The translations under genes were made by a program, and so were the position numbers. The notes below the pieces were generated by a model. The model saw only the letters and a list, made by a program, of their open reading frames with translations, searched no databases and had not been told where the DNA came from. 9,565 nt of DNA from ZLKRG08 sp051006515 (GTDB taxonomy: Bacteria; Actinomycetota; Actinomycetes; Nanopelagicales; Nanopelagicaceae), in NCBI GenBank assembly GCA_051006515.1, contig JBPCTD010000018.1, positions 1 through 9,565 on the forward strand. Reading direction: 5' to 3'. Positions 1-5,154 of this stretch are shown here, one piece after another (the first letter of the stretch is position 1; every line of letters begins with the position of its first letter).

Positions 1-673
1 TTTATTAGAAGCGGTTGAACGGGTAGCAACAAGAGTGGAATTAGGCGGTGGTCGAGAATTATCCGCATCACAACTTTGTGAACGATTAGGTTTTGATCGG
101 GAATCACAATGGACGCCAGTCGGAGACTTATCTGGTGGCGAAAAACGCAGACTACAACTAACTAGATTGCTAATGGATAGCCCAAATGTCTTGATGCTAG
201 ATGAGCCCACAAATGATTTCGATATTGAGATTCTGACAGAGCTGGAAGATTTATTAGATAGTTTTGCTGGTTCTTTACTTGTTATTTCACATGATCGATA
301 TTTTCTAGAGCGCACTTGTGATCGAATTGTCGGATTACTTGGGGATGGCAAACTCACAGATTTACCTAGAGGAATTGATCAATATTTAGAACTTCGCGCA
401 GAACAAATTGCTGAATCTGTTCCAAAATTCGATAACGCTAAGAAAATTTCAAATGCTGCCGAAGAACGTCAGTTAAAGAAAGATTTGACTCGAATAGAGC
501 GGCAGATGGAGAAGTTAGATTCTGACATCGCGGCCCTGACAAAAAGCCAAGAAGAATCGGCATTTGACGCAGATAAATTACTTACTTTTACTTCAGAACT
601 TGAAAGTGCAGAGCAAAAACGAGCGGCGCTTGAAGAAGAGTGGCTAAATATCACAATGCAACTAGAAGGCTGA
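1..673 (+). CDS. ABC-F family ATPase, 3' part (gene enters from the left edge)
   Basis: This is the C-terminal part of a soluble ABC-F ATPase, a duplicated-ATPase protein without membrane domains that generally acts on ribosomes. The reading frame is open from base 2, so the gene starts outside the window; the GTG at 35 is an internal valine codon, not a start. Visible in order are the end of the second nucleotide-binding domain with signature LSGGEKRR, Walker B plus ABC-F-type continuation LMLDEPTND, and the H-loop SHDRYF. A charged, heptad-like coiled coil of about 80 residues follows (roughly 430-670), rich in E, K, R and L. A C-terminal coiled coil is typical of the Uup-like branch and less so of EttA. 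The first ATPase domain is not visible, so the subfamily and any role in antibiotic protection cannot be decided. A transporter gene follows after 12 bp on the same strand, probably co-transcribed. Confidence 0.93.
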   Translation, partial: LLEAVERVATRVELGGGRELSASQLCERLGFDRESQWTPVGDLSGGEKRRLQLTRLLMDSPNVLMLDEPTNDFDIEILTELEDLLDSFAGSLLVISHDRYFLERTCDRIVGLLGDGKLTDLPRGIDQYLELRAEQIAESVPKFDNAKKISNAAEERQLKKDLTRIERQMEKLDSDIAALTKSQEESAFDADKLLTFTSELESAEQKRAALEEEWLNITMQLEG

Positions 674-685
674 GATAATCGCACA

Positions 686-1615
686 ATGCGTTTGGATTTG
701 ACCGCCTTCTTTATTGCTACCTTAATTGCATTCCAAGCAAGGGTAAATGGTGAGCTATCCAAAGTTCTAGGTAATCCAATACAGGCTGCAACTGTCTCTT
801 TTGGCTCCGGTTTAATAGTTATCGCAATTTTTGCGGCAACACATCATGGAATGAGACAAGGATTAATTGGTATCAAAAACGCGGTAGCTGGCGGCAAATT
901 ACCAAAATGGAATTTATTTGCTGGCATGCTTGGCGGAATTTTTGTGGCAATTCAGACTAATACTGTAACCATTATCGGAGTAGCAATATATTCAGTTGCC
1001 TCAATTGCAGGCCAGACCGCTTCATCTTTAATTGTCGATGCCTATGGTCTTTCTGGCGGTACAAAACAACATATTAGTTTGCGCAGAGTTTTAGCTTCCT
1101 TAATCACAGTTCTTGCAGTTTTAGTGTCTGCTTGGGATCGAATAGAAGCCGAAGATCTTTCATTAATTCCGGTTGCACTTGCAGGTTTAGCTGGAGCTAT
1201 TGTTGGTATCCAAAGAGCTTTAAACGGCAAAATCAATATCTATTCTGGTCAACATTGGACCACCTCGTTGCTTAATTTCATCATGGGCACGACATTTCTT
1301 TTGTTGCTGACTGCGGTATTAATACCTATGAATAGATATGAACTTGCATCTTTGCCAGCAACACCTTGGTGGATCTATACCGGTGGTGTTTTAGGAGTTA
1401 TTTACATTGCTTACTCTGCAACTATTGTGCAGAAGTTAGGTGTTTTAGCTTCAACTCTATTAAGTGTGGGCGGAAATCTATTTGGCGCTTTGTTGATTGA
1501 TTTGATTGCGCCGATACATGGCGTGACCGTAAGTATTTGGTTAGTTGCCGGAATTTGTCTATCTTTTATTGGCGTTATCGTCGGTGGCGTAAGTAGCCAG
1601 CAACAGAAGAGATAA
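686..1615 (+). CDS. DMT-superfamily transporter, YdcZ/DUF606 type, two tandem repeats
   Basis: A 309-residue, very hydrophobic inner-membrane protein with about ten predicted transmembrane segments. It reads as two copies of the YdcZ (DUF606) unit of the drug/metabolite transporter superfamily. The first half has FQARVNGELSKVLGNP (residues 16-31) and GQTASSLIVDAYGL (109-122). The second half has the matching IQRALNGKINIYSG (175-188) and GGNLFGALLIDLIAP (262-276). Single-unit YdcZ proteins are about 150 residues, so this length fits a fused pair. A basic QQQKR tail ends the protein. The substrate cannot be told from sequence. The ATG lies 12 bp after the ABC-F stop; the best ribosome-binding sequence, AGAAGG near 664-669, is rather far upstream. 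The 3' end overlaps the convergent DedA gene by 41 bp. Confidence 0.85.
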   Translation: MRLDLTAFFIATLIAFQARVNGELSKVLGNPIQAATVSFGSGLIVIAIFAATHHGMRQGLIGIKNAVAGGKLPKWNLFAGMLGGIFVAIQTNTVTIIGVAIYSVASIAGQTASSLIVDAYGLSGGTKQHISLRRVLASLITVLAVLVSAWDRIEAEDLSLIPVALAGLAGAIVGIQRALNGKINIYSGQHWTTSLLNFIMGTTFLLLLTAVLIPMNRYELASLPATPWWIYTGGVLGVIYIAYSATIVQKLGVLASTLLSVGGNLFGALLIDLIAPIHGVTVSIWLVAGICLSFIGVIVGGVSSQQQKR

Positions 1616-2174
1616 TTGAAGCGCCAATAAAGAATGCTGCGATTGCATAACTAGAACTCTTTACCGCAGGAATTGTTGCGGAGTAATAACCAGCAGATGT
1701 AATTAGCACTCCCCAAAGTAGCGCACCTAGCGCATTTGCAGAGAGGAAATAGTAATAACGCATCTTTGAAGCTCCGGCAATAGGTGGTACAAAGGTACGA
1801 ATCCATGGGAAGTAACGAGCTGCAACTACTGCCCACCAACCAGATCTTTCATAAAATCTTTCAGCACGTTCCACCATTCGTTTAATTCGTGGCGAATCTT
1901 TTCTATCTAAATATGGCCGGCCAAGTTTTCTACCAATTACATAGCCTGTTTGATCACCAATAAATGCAGCTAGAAATACCACTAAACAAAGTAGCGAGAT
2001 ATCAATAGAGGCATTGCTTGCCGCAACTAAACCAGCGCTAAATAAAAGTGAATCACCAGGCAGGAAGAAGCCCAATAAAATTCCAGTTTCTACAAATATG
2101 ATGATGAAAACAATCAGATAGAAGAAAAGCGGTCCGAGCGTGGCCAAACGCTCATCAAATGTTGCTTGGAGCAT
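1575..2174 (-). CDS. DedA/VTT-domain membrane protein
   Basis: A 199-residue polytopic membrane protein of the DedA (SNARE-associated, VTT) family. The family is tied to membrane homeostasis, lipid-carrier scrambling and proton-dependent transport; the substrate here is unknown. Visible motifs are FVETGILLGFFLPGDSLL (27-44), GDQTGYVIGRKLG (73-85) and ARYFPWIRTFVPPIAG (119-134). The charged residues E29, D41, R120 and R126 fall at the same mutual spacings as E39, D51, R130 and R136, which I recall as essential in E. coli YqjA, so all four key positions appear intact. It is the last gene of the upp operon: its ATG shares a base with the malic-enzyme TAA (TAATG), implying translational coupling. 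The end overlaps the convergent DMT transporter gene and no terminator hairpin with a U-tract is visible there. Confidence 0.9.
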   Translation of the reverse strand: MLQATFDERLATLGPLFFYLIVFIIIFVETGILLGFFLPGDSLLFSAGLVAASNASIDISLLCLVVFLAAFIGDQTGYVIGRKLGRPYLDRKDSPRIKRMVERAERFYERSGWWAVVAARYFPWIRTFVPPIAGASKMRYYYFLSANALGALLWGVLITSAGYYSATIPAVKSSSYAIAAFFIGASIISSVAGYLRHRR

Positions 2175-3514
2175 TACTTAGCTGCTTCCTTTACTGCGGA
2201 AGCTACTCGCTTTGCTACTTGAGGATCGAAGACGCTTGGAATGATGAAGTTGGCGTTTAACTGCTCCGGTGCAACGCAGCCAGCAATGGCATCTGCAGCA
2301 GCAACTAATAATTCGTCAGTAATTTTATGTGCGTTAGCATCTAAAAGTCCGCGGAAAATTCCGGGGAATGCAAGTACGTTATTGATCTGATTTGGTTGAT
2401 CGCTTCTGCCAGTTGCTACCACGGCGGCATATTTACGAGCAATCATCGGATCTATTTCTGGATCTGGATTAGCAAGCGCAAAGACAATTGAATTGATTGC
2501 CATTGATTTAATATCAGATTCATCCAAAATATTTGCGGCACTTACACCAACAAAGACATCAGCATTCTTAAGAGCTTCTTTTAGAGAACCATGGAAACCG
2601 TGGTTATCAATTCCGTCGATGTCAGCAACACCTTCGCGGTGGAAAGCTAAAACATTCTCTGCACCACTAATAGAGAGCAACTTGGCTATCGCAGTTCCGG
2701 CAGCACCGGCACCGCTGATAACAATTTTTACACTTGATAATTCTTTGCGAACTAACTTAAGTGCATTTTTAAGTGCAGCCAGAACCACTATTGCAGTGCC
2801 ATGCTGATCATCATGGAAAACTGGAATATCTAGAAGTTCCCGTAACTTTGCTTCAACTTCAAAACAACGAGGTGCTGAGATATCTTCTAAATTGATTCCG
2901 CCATAAACCGGAGCGATTAATTGAACCGTGCGCACAATTTCATCCACATCTTGGCTATCAATACAGACTGGCCAAGCATCAACGTCAGCAAATCTTTTAA
3001 AGAGCGCAGCTTTACCTTCCATAACAGGTAGCGCAGCCGCCGGACCAATATTTCCAAGTCCAAGCACTGCAGAACCATCGGTAACGACAGCAACGGTATT
3101 GCGCTTAATAGTTAAGCGACGGGCATCCGCAGGGTCAGCGGCAATCGCTTGGCTAATGCGCGCCACGCCTGGGGTGTAAGCCCTAGATAAATCATCACGG
3201 GTTTTCAATGGAACTTTAGGAGTAACTTCGATTTTTCCACCTAAGTGCAGGAGAAAAGTGCGATCACTTACTTTACGTACTTTTAAACCAGGAAACTTTT
3301 CGATTTCGTTGCAAATATCTTTGGCGTGATTAACGTCTATGGTGTCGCAAGTTATATCTACAACTACTAATTCTAAAGTTGATTCTGCAACGTCAAGCGC
3401 AGTAATTGTGGCGCCTGCGTTTGTGATTGCAGTTGTTGCTTGTGCAACTGGTTGTCTTTCTGGTGCACCTTCAACACGAATTGTGATGCCGTAGCCAGGG
3501 CTAGTTGAACTCAT
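2174..3514 (-). CDS. ACT-domain malic enzyme (malate to pyruvate)
   Basis: Oxidative decarboxylation of malate to pyruvate and CO2 with NAD(P)H production, in the cytoplasm. From the ATG at 3514 the protein has 446 residues. An N-terminal ACT-like regulatory domain covers about 8-85. The malic N-domain follows, with SRAYTPGVARIS (110-121), VVTDGSAVLGLGNIGP (143-158) and MEGKAALFKRFADVDAWP (165-182). Metal and substrate motifs are GGINLEDISAP (205-215) and FHDDQHGTA (233-241). The Rossmann loop GAGAAG is at 268-273, and ATGRSDQPNQINNVLAFPGIF is at 367-387. I chose ATG 3514 over an in-frame TTG at 3517: it overlaps the upp stop as TGATG and has GGAG seven bases upstream. After the Rossmann loop the second strand reads LAFHREG, lacking the acidic residue often seen there, so NAD versus NADP preference is open. 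It is the middle gene of the upp operon. Confidence 0.93.
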   Translation of the reverse strand: MSSTSPGYGITIRVEGAPERQPVAQATTAITNAGATITALDVAESTLELVVVDITCDTIDVNHAKDICNEIEKFPGLKVRKVSDRTFLLHLGGKIEVTPKVPLKTRDDLSRAYTPGVARISQAIAADPADARRLTIKRNTVAVVTDGSAVLGLGNIGPAAALPVMEGKAALFKRFADVDAWPVCIDSQDVDEIVRTVQLIAPVYGGINLEDISAPRCFEVEAKLRELLDIPVFHDDQHGTAIVVLAALKNALKLVRKELSSVKIVISGAGAAGTAIAKLLSISGAENVLAFHREGVADIDGIDNHGFHGSLKEALKNADVFVGVSAANILDESDIKSMAINSIVFALANPDPEIDPMIARKYAAVVATGRSDQPNQINNVLAFPGIFRGLLDANAHKITDELLVAAADAIAGCVAPEQLNANFIIPSVFDPQVAKRVASAVKEAAK

Positions 3515-4146
3515 CAAACAACTCCGTAAAGACGATCTCCAGCATCACCTAATCCAGGGACGATGTAACCGTGCTCATTTAATTTTTCATCAACTGCGCC
3601 AGTTACAAGATGTACGTTGGTATTTGGAAATGCATCGCCGACAGCTTTGATGCCTTCTGGCGAAGAGATAATGCAAATTGCAATAATGTCAGTTGCGCCT
3701 AAATCAAGTAGATACTGAATTGCTGCAATCAACGTGCCACCCGTTGCCAACATTGGATCTAAAACAAAACATTGACGACCTTTAAGATCTTTAGGAAGTC
3801 GATGTGCGTACGTTGATGCTTGAAGCGTAGTTTCATCACGGACCATTCCCAAGAAGCCGATCTCGGCATTTGGCATCAATTTAGTCATGCCCTCAAGCAT
3901 TCCAAGACCAGCGCGAAGAATTGGAACTACAACTGGAGTTGGCTTTGACATTTCAACACCGGTCATCTGGGCAACCGGCGTCTTAATTAATTTGGAAACA
4001 ACTTTGATTTCACGTGTTGCTTCGTAAGACAGGAGAGTTACGAGCTCTTCGACCAAGTGACGAAAAGTTGGTGAATCAGTCTTTTCGTCTCGCAGTACCG
4101 TCAATTTATGCGCAATCAAGGGATGGTCAGCAACATGTACTTTCAT
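3514..4146 (-). CDS. upp: Uracil phosphoribosyltransferase
   Basis: Converts uracil and PRPP to UMP and pyrophosphate (pyrimidine salvage, cytoplasm). The 210-residue length matches bacterial Upp. Key motifs are present: VVPILRAGLGM (73-83), the PRPP-binding loop VLDPMLATGGT (128-138), and the uracil-binding C-terminal segment GYIVPGLGDAGDRLYGV (193-209). The start is supported by a strong ribosome-binding sequence (AAGGTAGG on the minus strand) just upstream. It is the first gene of a minus-strand operon; its TGA shares a base with the ATG of the malic enzyme. Divergent from it across a short spacer is the tadA pair, an arrangement I recall from other actinobacteria, where upp and tadA are near neighbours. 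Confidence 0.97.
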   Translation of the reverse strand: MKVHVADHPLIAHKLTVLRDEKTDSPTFRHLVEELVTLLSYEATREIKVVSKLIKTPVAQMTGVEMSKPTPVVVPILRAGLGMLEGMTKLMPNAEIGFLGMVRDETTLQASTYAHRLPKDLKGRQCFVLDPMLATGGTLIAAIQYLLDLGATDIIAICIISSPEGIKAVGDAFPNTNVHLVTGAVDEKLNEHGYIVPGLGDAGDRLYGVV

Positions 4147-4150
4147 AATG

Positions 4151-4158
4151 CCTACCTT
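4151..4158 (-). promoter_or_regulatory. Ribosome-binding site of upp
   Basis: On the minus strand this reads AAGGTAGG, four bases before the ATG at 4146 (eight when counted from AAGG). It is one of the clearest Shine-Dalgarno sequences in the window and fixes the upp start. Confidence 0.6.
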
Positions 4159-4193
4159 ACAGGTCTTTTCATTGCTTCCAGATAGTGGAAAAC

Positions 4194-4207
4194 TAGCGGG
4201 TAGCGGG
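4194..4207. repeat. Tandem 7-bp repeat (TAGCGGG twice) in the upp/tadA divergent spacer
   Basis: Two adjacent perfect copies of TAGCGGG lie between the divergent upp start and the start of the tadA-associated gene. The spacer must hold both promoters, so a regulator or polymerase contact is possible, but no consensus -35/-10 pair is clear on either strand and the repeat is short enough to be chance. Confidence 0.4.
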
Positions 4208-4232
4208 TTTTATGGGGAAGCAGGTGGTGACA

Positions 4233-4694
4233 ATGAACTCAGATGTTGATTTTGCAGTCGCTGCTTGGCATGAAAGCGGAACTTGGAAGTTAGAGATTCT
4301 GCCAGATCCCTATAACTTAGGTGGAATCATCAGCGAATTGAAATCACATCAAACAAACGGTGGCGCTCTTGCTCTGATTTCGATTGACGAAGAATTTTTT
4401 ATTTTAATTCGAGTGCTTGGAAAACATATCAGTTTATTTATTAGTGATGTAACTTGCGCGCTGGATTATGAAGTAGCCAATGAATTCTTGGAAATTTCCG
4501 ATTTACCAATTCCAGAATTAGATGATGAACCTTTGCCTGGCGGCCATATGGACATAATTACAGATCTTGGAATGGGTCACATGGAGTTAGAGGCGCTGTG
4601 TGATGACACTGAACTTTTTCCAGACGAACAATTGGAAGCGATTGCAAAACGCTTAGGCTTCTCAGATGAATTTGTCGAATTACTGGAACTTTAA
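4233..4694 (+). CDS. tRNA adenosine deaminase-associated protein (actinobacterial, function unknown)
   Basis: A small acidic cytoplasmic protein of 153 residues from the chosen start, recognised by its position directly before tadA and by the pattern of the actinobacterial tadA-associated family. It has an N-terminal beta-rich segment starting DFAVAAWHESGTWKLE, a middle strand pair (FFILIRVLGKHISLFISD) and an acidic linker (ELDDEPLPGG). The C-terminal helices hold DIITDLGMGHMELEALC and LEAIAKRLGFSDEFVELL. No catalytic motif is visible. Another in-frame ATG lies at 4212 and would add seven residues. I prefer 4233 because GGTGGTGA sits just before it and because relatives start close to the first strand. 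The tadA start follows seven bases after this stop, so the two are almost certainly co-transcribed and probably work together. Confidence 0.8.
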   Translation: MNSDVDFAVAAWHESGTWKLEILPDPYNLGGIISELKSHQTNGGALALISIDEEFFILIRVLGKHISLFISDVTCALDYEVANEFLEISDLPIPELDDEPLPGGHMDIITDLGMGHMELEALCDDTELFPDEQLEAIAKRLGFSDEFVELLEL

Positions 4695-4701
4695 GAGCTA
4701 A

Positions 4702-5154
4702 ATGAATTTTGAAAATGCAATGGCGAAAGCCATCGAATTAGCGCGTGCTGTGGGTTCAGTAAGTGGAGACGTACCGGTTGGTGCAATCATTCTTGATGCA
4801 AACGGCGAAGTTATTTCGACTGGTGTTAACCAAAGAGAACTTCTCTCAAATCCAGTAGCGCATGCAGAGATTGTTGCAATTCAAAAAGCAGCAAGCGCAA
4901 TAGGTAATTGGCGCCTAGATAATTGCACTTTAGTTGTCACTTTAGAACCATGTGCAATGTGTGCTGGTGCAATTGCTCAATCTCGAATTTCAAAAGTGGT
5001 ATTTGGCGCTTGGGACGAAAAAGCTGGCGCCGTTGGTTCACAGTGGGATTTATTGCGTGATCCAAGGCAGTTATATAAGCCTGAAGTAATTTCCGGGGTT
5101 ATGAAAGATGAATGCGCTGCTTTACTAACAGATTTCTTTCAATCAAAACGTTAA
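4702..5154 (+). CDS. tadA: tRNA-specific adenosine-34 deaminase
   Basis: Deaminates adenosine to inosine at the wobble position of tRNA-Arg(ACG), an essential decoding step. The 150-residue length is normal. The cytidine-deaminase-fold zinc site is complete: H54-A-E56 with catalytic glutamate E56, and P83-C84-A-M-C87 with zinc ligands C84 and C87. The VPVGAIILD strand at 24-32 and the family-typical N69-W70-R71-L72 turn are also present. The ATG at 4702 follows the upstream stop by seven bases; its ribosome-binding sequence lies in the end of the previous gene (GGAA...AAGAG). The TAA stop overlaps the stop of the convergent permease gene, together forming a palindromic TTAA. Confidence 0.96.
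   Translation: MNFENAMAKAIELARAVGSVSGDVPVGAIILDANGEVISTGVNQRELLSNPVAHAEIVAIQKAASAIGNWRLDNCTLVVTLEPCAMCAGAIAQSRISKVVFGAWDEKAGAVGSQWDLLRDPRQLYKPEVISGVMKDECAALLTDFFQSKR
5151..5154. other. Shared bidirectional stop (TTAA) of two convergent genes
   Basis: The plus-strand TAA of tadA (5152-5154) and the minus-strand TAA of the permease gene (5153-5151) are read from the same four-base palindrome. There is therefore no intergenic DNA and no room for a terminator between the genes. Confidence 0.95.

Noticed and set aside
35..37. GTG at 35 as the start of a small stand-alone ATPase
   Set aside because: The frame is open upstream to the window edge and the product would lack Walker A, so it is the tail of a larger ABC-F gene.
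469..762. 97-codon minus-strand frame across the ABC-F/DMT junction, and other frames opposite the large genes
   Set aside because: They are shadows of well-supported genes on the other strand, with compositions rich in Ser, Ala and Arg and no motifs.
1565..1631. 10-bp perfect inverted repeat TTTATTGGCG / CGCCAATAAA around the DMT/dedA junction, possible bidirectional terminator
   Set aside because: The arms are 47 bases apart with no T-tract, and each encodes the same F-I-G membrane-helix residues on opposite strands, so coding coincidence explains it.
3515..3517. TTG at 3517 as the malic-enzyme start
   Set aside because: The ATG directly after it gives the common TGATG overlap and better ribosome-binding spacing.
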